Source of the DNA: Pontiellaceae bacterium B1224
Lineage (GTDB): Bacteria > Verrucomicrobiota > Kiritimatiellia > Kiritimatiellales > Pontiellaceae
Assembly (NCBI GenBank): GCA_029432815.1
Contig: JAROBA010000022.1
Coordinates: 28,404 to 92,403, forward strand
Length of the DNA: 64,000 nt
Reading direction: 5' to 3'
Shown here: piece by piece, positions 18,051 through 27,219 of the stretch
Layout: each line of letters starts with the position of its first letter
How positions within the stretch are numbered: the stretch's first letter is position 1
Notes under the pieces: model-generated
Databases searched by the model: none
What the model was told of the DNA's origin: nothing
What the model saw: the letters and a program-made list of their open reading frames with translations, nothing else
Position numbers and translations under genes: made by a program

Positions 18051-19607
18051 TCAGGATGAGGCAAGAAAGGTGCCGCCGCGAAGCTCAGTGTGTTTTCCGT
18101 TTTCCAGGGTATGGAAGCCGTTCACAAAAACGTGGGCCATACCCTCGGAGAGTTGATGCGGATCGGCATAGGTGGTGTTTTCTTTAATCTTGTCGGGATC
18201 GAAGATCAGGATGTCGGCGGCGTAGCCTTCTTTAAGGAGACCGCGCTTTTTCAGATTAAACTGTTCGGCGGGAAGTCCGGTCATTTTATAGATGGCTTCG
18301 GGTAGCGGAACAGTTTTCCCATCGAGCGCGGCGCGGAGATATTTGGTGTGGCTGCCGTAGGCACGCGGATGCGGGTGGTCGTGGCTGAGCGGGCCCCAGG
18401 GCGCGCGCATGGAACCGTCGGACCCGATCGAAACGTAGGGCTCGGCCAGTACGCGCCAAAGATTATCGTCGGACATACTGAAAAAGATGCCGCCGGTTTT
18501 CAGGTCGTCTTCATCGATCAGCTTCAAAAGGGCATCGACCTCATTCATTTTTAAGGCTTCGGCGACCTCGGGCAGATATTTTCCCTTAAACTCCACATAC
18601 TGGGTCGAACCGACCATCACATTCTCCCAATAGCCATCGGGATGCGCCATCAGCTCATCGCGCAGTTTTTTCCGAACCTTGGAAGTTCGCAGCCGTTCGA
18701 GGATGGCATCTCGCCCGCCGTAGGTGGCCCAGAGGGGAAGAACAATATCCAGATCGGTGCAGCCGGCGGTGTAAGGATAGCGATCCGAACCGATTTGCAT
18801 GTGCAGTTGAGCCGCGCGTATTTTTTCAAAGGCGGCATCGATTTTGTTCCAATTATCGGAACCGGAGGCTTTGAGGTGTGAAATCTGCAGTTTGGCGTCG
18901 GAGCGCTCGGCAATATCGATGGCTTCATCGATCGCCTCGAGCAGGCCGCCGGATTCGGAACGCATATGAGTTGTGTAAAGGCCCCCGTGTTGGGCGACGA
19001 TTTTGCAGAGCTCGATAATTTCTTCGCGCGGTACGGCCGAACCCGGGGGATAGGCGAGGCCGGAGCTGAGGCCGATGGCGCCTTCGTCGAGTGCCTGTTC
19101 CAAGGTCTGGAACATTTTTTTCATTTCGTCCGGTGTGGCGGCGCGGGGCTCGTAGCCGCAGATTCCGGCGTGAAGCGTATTGTGGCCGATCAATAGGGCG
19201 GCGTTGATGGCGGGCTGGGCCTCGGCATAGCGCTCGCGATAGTCGGCCACCGTCTTCCAGGGTTTGGAATAATTCTTATCGAGCCAGTCCGACGGCATTT
19301 TATAGCTGCCATTGAGCGGGGCGGCGGAGGCGCCGCAGTTCCCGCATATTTCGGTGGTGATGCCCTGGTATACTTTAGACGCGGCGCTGGGTTCGAGTAG
19401 CAGATAGGTGTCGGAATGGGAGTGCGCATCAATAAATCCCGGACAAATGGTTAATCCGGTTACTTCGACGGTTTTTTCCGCCTTTGCACCAGAAAGTTCG
19501 CCCATTTTTGTAATTAATCCATCCTTAATACCTATGTCGCAATGAATTGCATCTTCTGATGTTCCTGCGATAACGGTCCCGTTCATGATTTTTATATCGA
19601 ATTCCAT
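18051..19607 (-). CDS. N-acyl-D-amino-acid deacylase / D-aminoacylase-like amidohydrolase
   Basis: This is a 518-residue metal-dependent hydrolase of the amidohydrolase superfamily. Early motifs are GFIDAHSHSD (metal-binding HxH) and EICGNCG (conserved cysteine of D-aminoacylases). They are followed by THMRSESG, ISHLKASG, a GSDGSMR aspartate and the family block HPHPRAYGSHTKYLR. Members hydrolyse N-acyl-D-amino acids or, in some cases, dihydropyrimidine-like or dipeptide substrates; substrate here is unknown. The ATG at 19607 precedes the N-terminal beta-sandwich strand directly; upstream codons in frame encode hydrophobic, AT-rich sequence and are unlikely to be translated. Two dispersed palindromes lie within it (19098, 19255). 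Confidence 0.82.
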   Translation of the reverse strand: MEFDIKIMNGTVIAGTSEDAIHCDIGIKDGLITKMGELSGAKAEKTVEVTGLTICPGFIDAHSHSDTYLLLEPSAASKVYQGITTEICGNCGASAAPLNGSYKMPSDWLDKNYSKPWKTVADYRERYAEAQPAINAALLIGHNTLHAGICGYEPRAATPDEMKKMFQTLEQALDEGAIGLSSGLAYPPGSAVPREEIIELCKIVAQHGGLYTTHMRSESGGLLEAIDEAIDIAERSDAKLQISHLKASGSDNWNKIDAAFEKIRAAQLHMQIGSDRYPYTAGCTDLDIVLPLWATYGGRDAILERLRTSKVRKKLRDELMAHPDGYWENVMVGSTQYVEFKGKYLPEVAEALKMNEVDALLKLIDEDDLKTGGIFFSMSDDNLWRVLAEPYVSIGSDGSMRAPWGPLSHDHPHPRAYGSHTKYLRAALDGKTVPLPEAIYKMTGLPAEQFNLKKRGLLKEGYAADILIFDPDKIKENTTYADPHQLSEGMAHVFVNGFHTLENGKHTELRGGTFLASS

Positions 19608-19825
19608 GGGGCTGATTTTACAACGAAATCTGCGTATCCATAGTAAAAACAGCGTTATATTGCGGTTATGCCTATAAAAAATACAAATATGTATAATTAT
19701 ACCTTGTGTAAACATATATGACATTTATGTGAGGAGTGTTTTAATGACGAGTACTTTGTATGTATTATTTTAAATGTTTGCAGTGGAATGTGTAACGATT
19801 TTTATAGTCGCTTAAAAACAGCCTT

Positions 19826-19841
19826 TGGCACACCTGTTGCA
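19826..19841 (+). promoter_or_regulatory. Sigma-54 (RpoN) promoter of amt-glnK
   Basis: TGGCAC-N5-TTGCA: the -24 GG (19827-19828) and -12 GC (19839-19840) are exactly ten bases apart. The start of amt is 66 bases downstream of the motif. Nitrogen control through NtrC-like activators is the usual use of this arrangement. Confidence 0.88.
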
Positions 19842-19906
19842 ATAAGGGCCACCATAAGTCGCGGATAGGGTGTCCGGACATAAGAAACCTCTAGGAGGAT
19901 GTAAGG

Positions 19907-21370
19907 ATGAAAATGAAGTGGTTAAAAATACCAGCGCTGATCGCTGCGGCGATTGTGCTGGGGGTAGCTGTTCCGGCTATTGCACAAGATGCTTCTGATG
20001 CAGAAGCGGCAGCGATGGTTGCTGCGGACATGGCAATGGATGCGGAGGCCATGGCGGCTGATGCTGGTGTGACAGCAGAAATGGCTATGGAAGAGGCAGA
20101 AGAAACTGCATTCGATGGCGAGGTAATCGCCGGTGAGTGGGCGTATGCCATTGATAATATGTTCCTGATGTTCTGTGCGGTGCTGGTGCTTTTCATGCAG
20201 GCAGGTTTTGCTCTGGTGGAATCCGGTTTCAACAGCGCGAAGAACACCGTGAACATTCTGTTTAAGAACCTGATGGACCTGTCGATCGGTATGATCCTCT
20301 ACTTCATCATCGGTTATGGTCTGATGTATCCGGGCGACGGGGCGATTAACGGCTTCTTCGGTTTCGGTCAGTTCGGTATCGGCGGTAACGGCGTAGATGC
20401 TGTTGCAGGTGCCTTGACACTGCAGGTGGACTGGTTGTTCCAGGTTGCGTTTGCGGCAACAGCGGCAACGATTGTTTCCGGTGCGGTTGCCGGACGTCTG
20501 AAATTCAGCGCATATCTGGTATACAGCGCGGTTCTTACCGCAATCATCTATCCGATTTCCGGTTACTGGAAATGGGGCGGTGGATGGCTCGACCAGATGG
20601 GTTTCTACGATTTCGCTGGTTCGCTGGTTGTACATGCCTGTGGTGGTTTTGCTGCCTTGGCCGGTGCCATTGTTCTCGGTCCGCGTATCGGACGTTTTGC
20701 TAAAGACGGAAAACCAAGAGCCATGCCGGGCCACAACCTGCCGCTGGCCACCTTGGGTGTCTTCATTCTTCTCATCGGCTGGTTCGGGTTCAACCCGGGC
20801 TCCCAGCTTGCAATTGTAGGGAAAGATAATACCGAAGCAGTTATGCTGATTGCGGTTAATACCCTGCTTGCAGCCGGTGCCGGTGCGGTTCTCGCGATGG
20901 TCGTTACCTGGGTTATCCATAAGAAACCTGACCTGACAATGGCCGCCAACGGCGTTCTGGCCGGTTTGGTCGGTATTACCGCCAACTGCGATGGCGTGAC
21001 CAACGTTGAAGCCATCATTATCGGTGCAGTCGCCGGTGTGGTTGTTGTTGCCGGTGTTAAACTGCTCGATAAACTGAAAATCGATGATCCGGTGGGTGCC
21101 TTCCCGGTTCACGGCCTCTGCGGTGTCTGGGGCGGTATTGCCACGGCCATCTTTGGATCATACGGTGATGGGTACGGTAACTGGGTGGCACAGATCACCG
21201 GTTCCATTGCCATTCCGATCTGGTCTTTCGTAACTATGTTCATTCTGTTCTCCATCCTGAAAGCCGCCGGCATGCTCCGCGTCAGCAAAGAAGAAGAACT
21301 CCGCGGACTGGATATCGGCGAACACGGCGAAGAAGCGTATCACGGCTTCCAGATCTTCACCTCTAACTAA
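19907..21370 (+). CDS. amt: Ammonium transporter Amt with acidic N-terminal extension
   Basis: Trimeric inner-membrane ammonium channel/transporter of 487 residues. It starts with a cleavable signal peptide (about 1-27, ending AIAQ). An unusual acidic, Ala/Met/Glu-rich segment (about 28-70) follows. The Amt core of eleven membrane helices begins at [19 protein letters not shown]. The core keeps GFALVESG, the twin-histidine region ([13 protein letters not shown] and [12 protein letters not shown]) and FGFNPGSQ. An AGGAGG site precedes the ATG. It is expressed from a sigma-54 promoter and followed after 19 bases by a PII gene, the standard Amt-GlnK pair in which PII blocks the channel when nitrogen is plentiful. 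Confidence 0.96.
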   Translation: MKMKWLKIPALIAAAIVLGVAVPAIAQDASDAEAAAMVAADMAMDAEAMAADAGVTAEMAMEEAEETAFDGEVIAGEWAYAIDNMFLMFCAVLVLFMQAGFALVESGFNSAKNTVNILFKNLMDLSIGMILYFIIGYGLMYPGDGAINGFFGFGQFGIGGNGVDAVAGALTLQVDWLFQVAFAATAATIVSGAVAGRLKFSAYLVYSAVLTAIIYPISGYWKWGGGWLDQMGFYDFAGSLVVHACGGFAALAGAIVLGPRIGRFAKDGKPRAMPGHNLPLATLGVFILLIGWFGFNPGSQLAIVGKDNTEAVMLIAVNTLLAAGAGAVLAMVVTWVIHKKPDLTMAANGVLAGLVGITANCDGVTNVEAIIIGAVAGVVVVAGVKLLDKLKIDDPVGAFPVHGLCGVWGGIATAIFGSYGDGYGNWVAQITGSIAIPIWSFVTMFILFSILKAAGMLRVSKEEELRGLDIGEHGEEAYHGFQIFTSN

Positions 21371-21389
21371 GCTGGAAAGGAGACGAACA

Positions 21390-21731
21390 ATGAAATTGAT
21401 TATTGCATATATTCAGCCCGAACAGCTCAACGAAGTGAAACAGAGCCTGTACGAAAAAGAAGTTTATAAAATGTCGGTGACCAACGCCATGGGCTGCGGT
21501 CAACAGAAGGGCTACCACGAAACCTACCGCGGTGCGGATATCGAGGTGAACCTGCTGAAGAAAGTCCGTATTGAGATCGCAGTGAACGACGAATATGTCG
21601 ACACCACGGTTGAAGCGCTGATTGCCGGTGCCCGCACCGGCAATATCGGCGACGGAAAAATCTTTATCCTGGACCTGCCGGAATGTATCCGGATCCGGAC
21701 CGGTGAAAAAGGCCCTGAAGCCGTTGGTTAA
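21390..21731 (+). CDS. glnK: PII nitrogen regulatory protein (GlnK-like) without the uridylylation tyrosine
   Basis: A 113-residue PII signal protein that senses 2-oxoglutarate and ATP/ADP and regulates its partner Amt. The fold markers are clear: the T-loop (37-55), the B-loop [10 protein letters not shown] and the C-terminal IRIRTGE. Numbering matches Escherichia coli GlnB without gaps: Gln39 and Lys40 (QK) and Tyr46 are present. Position 51, the tyrosine uridylylated or adenylylated in other bacteria, is isoleucine, and position 49 (serine in cyanobacteria) is alanine. The protein therefore cannot be modified at either usual site and probably responds to ligands only. Gene order and the GGAAAGGAGA ribosome-binding site tie it to amt. 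Confidence 0.94.
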   Translation: MKLIIAYIQPEQLNEVKQSLYEKEVYKMSVTNAMGCGQQKGYHETYRGADIEVNLLKKVRIEIAVNDEYVDTTVEALIAGARTGNIGDGKIFILDLPECIRIRTGEKGPEAVG

Positions 21732-21849
21732 TGTTAGATTTAGACGGCCGGGTCCCGTGCGATTTCCTTTCGCATCCTCGAGGGACTTTAGCGGGTCCGG
21801 TCGTCGTTCATTTGATAAAAGTAAATAAACAGATAGAAGGAGATAGAAA

Positions 21850-22581
21850 ATGAAAAAAATTATTACGACAACAATTGCAGCCGGTCTGGTTGCTTCCGCA
21901 GCAGTGGCAGATGTTAGTGTTACTTTGGACTTTGCTTCCGCGTATGTATTTCGGGGTGTGACCTTGAATGACGGAGCTGTGTTCCAACCGGGGATCGAAG
22001 TTTCCGGTTTTGGACTGGCCGAAGAATATGGTTCAGTGTCCGCCGGGGCATGGGGTAACTGGGATTTTGATAATTATAATGGTGGAGGTCAGAAAGATAC
22101 CTTCTCTGAAACAGACTGGTATGCATCCTACAGCCTGCCGTCCTTCGTGGAAAACCTCGATCTGTTCATCGGATACTGTGAATACGGATATGGTGCTGGG
22201 TCAGCTGATAAAGAAGCAAATATCGGCGCAGGGTATGAAATCGCAGGCATTGGTTTGGGCGTAACCTATTACCAGGGTGTCGGCGGTCTGATCGGAACCT
22301 CTTCCTATCTGGAATTTGCTGCCGGATATGGATATGACTTCACAGAAGAGTTGAGCGGATCTCTTGATGCTCGCATCGGATTTGCTGATCAGGATGGTGG
22401 CGAATCTGGTTTCCAGGATTACGATCTCGGTGCAAGTCTGGGTTATGTTCTTTCTGAAAGCTGGAGCGTTGGTGCTTCTATCATGTATGTCGGACAGGGC
22501 GATGACAAAGTGCTGCCTGATGGCGTGGGCGCTTATGATGTCGACTTCGTTGGCATGTTCGGACTGGCTTGCGAAATGTAA
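21850..22581 (+). CDS. Outer-membrane beta-barrel protein (putative porin, TorF/CHP02001-like)
   Basis: A 243-residue protein with a signal peptide (about 1-20, ending AVA) followed by DVSVTLDFASAYVFRGVTL. This opening is typical of the small putative porins often found beside ammonium transporters. The rest alternates in short amphipathic strands, is rich in Gly, Tyr and Ser, and ends with a short aliphatic/aromatic strand. It has an AAGGAG site and lies 118 bases after glnK, before a strong terminator, so it probably belongs to the same sigma-54 transcript. It may admit ammonium or small nitrogen compounds through the outer membrane; this is inferred from position. Confidence 0.8.
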   Translation: MKKIITTTIAAGLVASAAVADVSVTLDFASAYVFRGVTLNDGAVFQPGIEVSGFGLAEEYGSVSAGAWGNWDFDNYNGGGQKDTFSETDWYASYSLPSFVENLDLFIGYCEYGYGAGSADKEANIGAGYEIAGIGLGVTYYQGVGGLIGTSSYLEFAAGYGYDFTEELSGSLDARIGFADQDGGESGFQDYDLGASLGYVLSESWSVGASIMYVGQGDDKVLPDGVGAYDVDFVGMFGLACEM

Positions 22582-22606
22582 TCTAAGCCTCGGCTGATGA
22601 TATTGA

Positions 22607-22638
22607 AAAGCGTCCCGTTGCGGGGCGCTTTTTTTTTT
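22607..22638 (+). terminator. Rho-independent terminator of the amt operon
   Basis: Hairpin AAGCGTCCC-GTTGC-GGGGCGCTT followed by at least eight T residues, 26 bases after the porin stop. Confidence 0.9.
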
Positions 22639-22996
22639 GATTCAGAACTCCTGCCCGGTTTCGTGATCCGCTTTGTGGCGTTCGGTTTGCCGTGATTGGA
22701 ACTGCTGGCGACGCTTATTTTGAAGTGCCAGCCTGTTTCATAAATGAATTATAACCATTTAAAATCAACAATAATGTATATATGTAACAGGTCGCTACAT
22801 ATGCGGCTAACTGATTAAGTATATGTAACGGATATCATAAAGTAATCTAAATGAATGGTTAGCAATAGTTATGAGTTGGGGTTCGGTTGCGGATTCAGGC
22901 GGTGGCACGGTCTTTGCATAAGAGATTGGTAACACTGAAGGCGTTACTAGTAATACTGTCAGAGGATGAGAAACCTGAATCAGGAGAATAGAGGAA
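22639..22996. promoter_or_regulatory. Regulatory region upstream of the guanidine/urea operon (358 bp)
   Basis: No gene seen. It contains a 23-bp dyad ATATGTA-N9-TACATAT (22780-22802) and a second half site ATATGTAAC (22821-22829), placed 75-125 bases upstream of the sigma-54 promoter, as expected for an activator site. A similar ATGTGTAACG lies upstream of the amt sigma-54 promoter (19788-19797). I looked for ykkC/guanidine riboswitch hallmarks and saw none. Confidence 0.5.
22903..22918 (+). promoter_or_regulatory. Sigma-54 (RpoN) promoter of the guanidine/urea operon
   Basis: TGGCACGGTCTTTGCA is a near-perfect -24/-12 element: GG at 22904-22905 and GC at 22916-22917 are ten bases apart. 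It drives the ABC transporter start at 22997. Confidence 0.92.
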
Positions 22997-23983
22997 ATGA
23001 AGAAAACTATGGTATCAATGATTAAACCGGCCGCAATGGCTCTCGCACTTATGACCGGCGTTTCAATGACCACGGCGGAACCGCTAAAGATTGCCTACAG
23101 CGATTGGCCGGGCTGGGTGGCCTGGGATATTGCCCAGGAAAAAGGATTTTTTGAAAAGCAGGGCGTGGAAGTTGAACTGCTCTGGTTTGAATATGTGGCT
23201 TCCATGGATGCGTTTGCGGCAGGAAAAGCCGATGCGGTCTGCGTGGCCAACGGCGACTCCATGGTGCTGAATGCCACGGGAGCCCGCAATGTCATGATTC
23301 TGGTGAATGACTATTCCAACGGAAATGACAAGATTGTTGCCAAGTCCGGCATTACAGATGTGAAAGGGCTGAAGGGTAAGAAGATCGGCGTAGAAATCGG
23401 ATTCCTCAGTCATGAGTTGCTGATGAAGGCGCTGCAGGATAACGGCATGACCGAGAAGGATGTCGAGCTGATCAATATGCCGACCCATCAGGCGGCGCAG
23501 GTGCTCGCATCCGGCGATGTTGATGCCATCGTGGCCTGGCAACCGCATTCCGGCATGGCTCTCAAAGCATCTGAAGGTTCCACGGCGGTTTATACCACGG
23601 CCGATGCACCCGGTATTATTTACGACACGCTCGCCGTGGCGCCGGGCAGTCTGCTGAAGCGAAAAGACGACTGGCAGAAAGTGGCTGCCGCCTGGTACGA
23701 CGTGATTGACTACATGAGCGATCCGGCCAATGAAGAGGAAATGCTGAAAATCCTGTCGGCCCGGGTCGGCCTGAGCCCCGCGGAATACCAGCCGTTCCTT
23801 TCCGGGACCAGAATGCTGAGTAAAGATGAAGTGCTCACAGTGCTGGAAATGGGCGAAGGGTTCGACACGCTCTACGGTTCCTGCACGGTGGTAAACGACT
23901 TCTTTGTGGCCAACAAAGTGTATGAAGAGCCGGTCAAGGTGAAGCGCTGTATCGATCCTTCTTTCACGAAGAATATCAAATAA
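22997..23983 (+). CDS. ABC transporter substrate-binding protein (NMT1/SsuA-like)
   Basis: A 328-residue periplasmic binding protein with a signal peptide (about 1-27, cleaved near TTA-E) and no lipobox cysteine. The mature start LKIAYSDWPGWVAWDIAQEKG and the DAVCVANGDS, KGLKGKKIGVE and VDAIVAWQPH segments are typical of the nitrate/sulphonate/taurine-type binding proteins. These proteins accompany urea and guanidine carboxylase operons. GAGGA precedes the ATG. It heads the operon directly behind a sigma-54 promoter, and an intercistronic hairpin follows it. Ligand is inferred from context to be guanidine, urea or a related nitrogen compound. Confidence 0.85.
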   Translation: MKKTMVSMIKPAAMALALMTGVSMTTAEPLKIAYSDWPGWVAWDIAQEKGFFEKQGVEVELLWFEYVASMDAFAAGKADAVCVANGDSMVLNATGARNVMILVNDYSNGNDKIVAKSGITDVKGLKGKKIGVEIGFLSHELLMKALQDNGMTEKDVELINMPTHQAAQVLASGDVDAIVAWQPHSGMALKASEGSTAVYTTADAPGIIYDTLAVAPGSLLKRKDDWQKVAAAWYDVIDYMSDPANEEEMLKILSARVGLSPAEYQPFLSGTRMLSKDEVLTVLEMGEGFDTLYGSCTVVNDFFVANKVYEEPVKVKRCIDPSFTKNIK

Positions 23984-23994
23984 TCTCTCCTCAA

Positions 23995-24030
23995 AAGGCC
24001 GGGTGGGGTGGAGACACTCCATCCGGCCTT
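23995..24030 (+). promoter_or_regulatory. Intercistronic hairpin after the binding-protein gene
   Basis: AAGGCCGG ... CCGGCCTT with an additional paired inner stem (TGGGGTG / CACTCCA) forms one long hairpin. Only a weak T-run follows (CCTTTTA). It lies between the binding-protein and permease genes. It could stop degradation or partially terminate transcription so that the binding protein is made in excess. Confidence 0.6.
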
Positions 24031-24084
24031 GACCTTTTACGTTAAAAATTCTCGGGAGGAAATTCCGAGGAGCCGGGGTGCTTT

Positions 24085-25098
24085 ATGTCTATTAAAGAAG
24101 AAAAATGGTTCAGATTCGGAAAGGGGCTCTCGCAGAAGCGGGTGCGCGGTCTGACCGTTGCTTCCTTTATCCTTCCGCTGCTGATCTGGTCGGCCATCAG
24201 CTATTTGCCACTCTGGCAGCCGGAGATGGAAGTTGTTGAAACCGGCGACACGTTCTATTTTGAAAAAGGTGACCGCGTTGATCGCGAAACCTTCCGGCTG
24301 GAAAATGAAAAGCTGACCGCGGACGGCGATGTTCCCATGGTTGGAAAACGGGTGAACCCGGTTTATTTCCCGGCACCGCACCAAGTGGCCAAGGCACTCT
24401 ACTCGGCCTTCGTCACCGAACCGCGCAGGGAGGGCGACCCGTGGTTTCATGAAAGCGTCGCCCACAGTGTGCGGGTGGTGTTCTGGGGCTTCATCATTTC
24501 CTCCATCGTCGGGGTTCCGCTGGGCATCATGTGCGGGGTTTTCAGCTTCTTCTCGAAGCTGATCGAGCCGTTTGTGGAGTTCTTTCGCTATTTCCCGGCA
24601 CCGGTTTTCGGAGCACTGGCCGTCGCCATTCTGGGCATCAACGATGCCCCGAAAGTGGCCATAATTTTTATCGGAACATTCTTTCAGCAGGTGCTGGTAA
24701 TTGCCAACACGACGCGCACGGTCGACTTTGCGCTCGTCGAAGCAGCCCAGACGCTGGGCGCCAAACCGGGGCGGCTGCTCTTTAAAGTCGTGATTCCCGC
24801 CGTGCTGCCGAAGCTCTACATGGATATGCGTATTCTGCTGGGCTGGGCCTGGACCTACCTCATTGTGGCCGAGGTCGTCGGTACCAGTACCGGCATCAGC
24901 TGGTTCATCAACCAGCAGGCCAAATACCGCATGTTCGAAAATGTGTATGCCGCCATTCTCGTGCTCGGCTTCATCGGGCTCGGAACCGATATGATTCTCG
25001 GGGCCATCGGCCGTGAACTTTTTGCCTGGGAGGATGGAAAACGCTCGTTCTTCAGCCGGCTGATGAATAAAAACAAACCTACTCCGGCGGAGGCTTAG
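24085..25098 (+). CDS. ABC transporter permease (SsuC/NrtB type)
   Basis: A 337-residue inner-membrane permease. A first membrane helix (about 24-41) is followed by a periplasmic segment of about 70 residues. The BPD_transp_1 core starts near residue 125, and its conserved cytoplasmic loop reads [24 protein letters not shown] (EAA motif, about 218-241). The long first periplasmic loop is larger than in ordinary SsuC permeases. It lies three bases before the ATPase gene. An AGGAG sequence is present, but about 14 bases before the ATG, so the start is slightly uncertain. Confidence 0.85.
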   Translation: MSIKEEKWFRFGKGLSQKRVRGLTVASFILPLLIWSAISYLPLWQPEMEVVETGDTFYFEKGDRVDRETFRLENEKLTADGDVPMVGKRVNPVYFPAPHQVAKALYSAFVTEPRREGDPWFHESVAHSVRVVFWGFIISSIVGVPLGIMCGVFSFFSKLIEPFVEFFRYFPAPVFGALAVAILGINDAPKVAIIFIGTFFQQVLVIANTTRTVDFALVEAAQTLGAKPGRLLFKVVIPAVLPKLYMDMRILLGWAWTYLIVAEVVGTSTGISWFINQQAKYRMFENVYAAILVLGFIGLGTDMILGAIGRELFAWEDGKRSFFSRLMNKNKPTPAEA

Positions 25099-25100
25099 TC

Positions 25101-26003
25101 ATGATGGATATTCCCAACAAACTGAACCTTCCGAGCTACAAAGAGCAGGCTCCCGAAGTCAAAGAGCGCCTCGACTTCATCAAAAGCCAGCCGGTCGTGC
25201 TGGAGATTGATAATCTGGTGAAAGAGTTCCCGACCGAAGAGGGCGTTCGCCGGATTCTGAACGACGTTTCCTTCAAAGTGCATAAGCGCGAATTCATGTC
25301 GATCATCGGGCCGTCGGGCTGCGGGAAGTCCACGCTGATCCGCATGCTGGCCTGTCTCGAAGATATCACCGATGGTCTGATTCTGCTCGATACCTATCCG
25401 GTCACCGAGCCCGGCGCGGACCGTGGTATGGTTTTTCAGAAATATACGCTGTTCCCGTGGCTGACTGTGAAAAAGAACGTGATGTTCGGTCTCGAGGTCG
25501 CCAACAAAAGTAAGTTCGATGCTGATCGCGAGGCCCTGCAGTGGCTGGATATTGTCGGGCTGGAAGAATATGCCGATCTCTATCCGGCCCAGCTCTCCGG
25601 CGGCATGCAGCAGCGCGTTGCCATTGCCCGCGCGCTCGCCAACAAACCGAAGGTGCTGCTGATGGACGAGCCGTTCGGGGCGCTGGATGCCCAGACGCGC
25701 GCCAAAATGCAGGCCTATCTGCTGCAAATCCGCCGAAAAATCGATATCACCATTATCTTCATCACCCACGATCTGGATGAAGCCGTTTATCTCTCCGACC
25801 GCGTGCTCGTGCTAAAGGCCAATCCGGGCGAGGTGCAGGAGCTGGTGGAAGTCCCGGTTTCCCGGCCGCGCGGCCCCGAACAGTTCCTGTCGCCTGAATT
25901 TCTGACGACTAAAATTCATCTCGAAGAACTGATCCATCCGTCCGTTGAAGAATCGAAAGACGACTTCAAAGTGGTGAAAATGGTCGCGGTGGAAGCGGAG
26001 TAG
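25101..26003 (+). CDS. ABC transporter ATP-binding protein (SsuB/NrtD type)
   Basis: A 300-residue ATPase with all the nucleotide-binding motifs: Walker [11 protein letters not shown]-loop [10 protein letters not shown], signature LSGGMQQR, Walker [13 protein letters not shown] and H-loop THD. An N-terminal extension of about 30 residues and a C-terminal tail of about 40 are longer than usual. It energises the permease encoded just upstream; the stop and start codons are only two bases apart, so the pair is translated together. Confidence 0.9.
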   Translation: MMDIPNKLNLPSYKEQAPEVKERLDFIKSQPVVLEIDNLVKEFPTEEGVRRILNDVSFKVHKREFMSIIGPSGCGKSTLIRMLACLEDITDGLILLDTYPVTEPGADRGMVFQKYTLFPWLTVKKNVMFGLEVANKSKFDADREALQWLDIVGLEEYADLYPAQLSGGMQQRVAIARALANKPKVLLMDEPFGALDAQTRAKMQAYLLQIRRKIDITIIFITHDLDEAVYLSDRVLVLKANPGEVQELVEVPVSRPRGPEQFLSPEFLTTKIHLEELIHPSVEESKDDFKVVKMVAVEAE

Positions 26004-26010
26004 CGGGGCG

Positions 26011-26466
26011 ATGAGGATACCGAAAGTAAAACAGAACTATAAGCGCTTCAGCGTCACTATGCCGGCCGAGCTCTATGAAGAACTGGAACAGATGGGGCAG
26101 GACCGCGGGATGGACAACCGCTCCATGATGATTGCGGATCTGGTGAAACGCGAGCTCCTGAATTATAAGCAGCAGGATCGCAAACGCGTCATGGCCGGAA
26201 CGCTCACGCTTTCCTATGATGCGGCGGCGGGCGACAGTGCCAACAAGCTGATTGCGCTGCGCCGCGCCTATCTGGCCGAAGTCATTTCCACCTTTCAGGT
26301 AATGCTTGAAGATGGCAGGAATCTTGAAATCTGGCTGGTGCAGGGCGAGGTGGAAAAACTCTACACGTTGCTGTCGAAAGCTCTCAAGTGCGGTAAGAGA
26401 ACGATGGGGCAGATCACCTTTGCCGATGCCATTCTTCCACCGCTTCGCGCCAACCCGCAAATTTAA
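26011..26466 (+). CDS. NikR-like ribbon-helix-helix regulator lacking nickel ligands
   Basis: A 151-residue protein. An N-terminal ribbon-helix-helix (RFSVTMPAELYEELEQM, about 12-28) is followed by an ACT-like domain that aligns with NikR through GTLTLSYD, ISTFQVMLE and WLVQGE. Against Escherichia coli NikR, the nickel ligands His76, His87, His89 and Cys95 correspond here to Ala, Gln96, Met98 and Asn104. It should therefore bind DNA but not nickel in the usual site. It lies inside the transporter/carboxylase operon, eight bases after the ATPase gene, which suggests that it controls this operon in response to another ligand. Confidence 0.75.
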   Translation: MRIPKVKQNYKRFSVTMPAELYEELEQMGQDRGMDNRSMMIADLVKRELLNYKQQDRKRVMAGTLTLSYDAAAGDSANKLIALRRAYLAEVISTFQVMLEDGRNLEIWLVQGEVEKLYTLLSKALKCGKRTMGQITFADAILPPLRANPQI

Positions 26467-26482
26467 ACAAAGGATGCAGAAC

Positions 26483-27208
26483 ATGAATGAGATACCCACA
26501 GATAAAATAAGTTACGAAACCGTGGTTTCCGGAGGTTGGAATTTTTCAAAGATCATTCGTCGCGGGCGAACCGTCCGCATCACCGACCTCGAAGGCGGCG
26601 CGAATGTCTCCGCCCTCTTTTACAACGCCGACAACTATACCGAGCGCTACAACATGGGCGACACGCTGAAAATTCAGCACATCTCCTCGCTCTTCAAAAA
26701 TGCCTGTATCTATTCCGACATGGGCCGCGTGCTGATGAGTGTCGTTGATTCCACCTGCGATTGGCACGATGTCATCTGCGGCGTGACCTATCGCGAAGAC
26801 ATTCTTAAACGGTTCGGTGTGAAACCCTATCAGGAGTCGCACAACGATTTTTACCGGAACGGTTTTGATTCGCTCACCGTCGAGCTCGCCAAATACGGCA
26901 TGACCAAACGCGACTTCACCAACGTAGTGAATTTTTTCTCGAAGACACTCATCGATGATGCCGGCGACATGACCTTTGTGGAAAACTATTCCCCCGCCGG
27001 AGGCTATGTGGATCTGCGCGCGGAAATGGATACACTACTGGTGCTCGATACCGGGATGCATCCACTGAACCCGTCCGCTGAATATCTCAGGAAGCCCGTG
27101 AAAATCACGTTGTTCGAAAGCGATCCCGTTGCGGCCGACGATCCATGCCGTTTGATGTGCCCCGAAAACGAACGCGGCTTCACCAACTCCGAAACCTACT
27201 ATCTCTAG
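26483..27208 (+). CDS. DUF1989 protein, urea carboxylase-associated protein / carboxyguanidine deiminase subunit
   Basis: A 241-residue DUF1989 protein. It has a typical early block SGGWNFSKIIRRGRTVRITDLEGG and a CDWHD motif that offers Cys and His as metal ligands. In several bacteria two such proteins form carboxyguanidine deiminase (CgdAB), which converts carboxyguanidine to allophanate; older annotation is urea carboxylase-associated protein 1. Here the partner follows 11 bases later and the carboxylase after it, matching the known gene order. The ATG at 26483 (AAAGGA upstream) is preferred; an in-frame ATG at 26474 is possible. Confidence 0.85.
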   Translation: MNEIPTDKISYETVVSGGWNFSKIIRRGRTVRITDLEGGANVSALFYNADNYTERYNMGDTLKIQHISSLFKNACIYSDMGRVLMSVVDSTCDWHDVICGVTYREDILKRFGVKPYQESHNDFYRNGFDSLTVELAKYGMTKRDFTNVVNFFSKTLIDDAGDMTFVENYSPAGGYVDLRAEMDTLLVLDTGMHPLNPSAEYLRKPVKITLFESDPVAADDPCRLMCPENERGFTNSETYYL

Positions 27209-27219
27209 GAGATCCGATT

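Noticed and set aside
22639..22996. Guanidine (ykkC) riboswitch upstream of the carboxylase operon
   Set aside because: Expected from the gene content, but I could find neither the guanidine-I conserved core nor paired ACGR hairpins by eye. A covariance search would decide.
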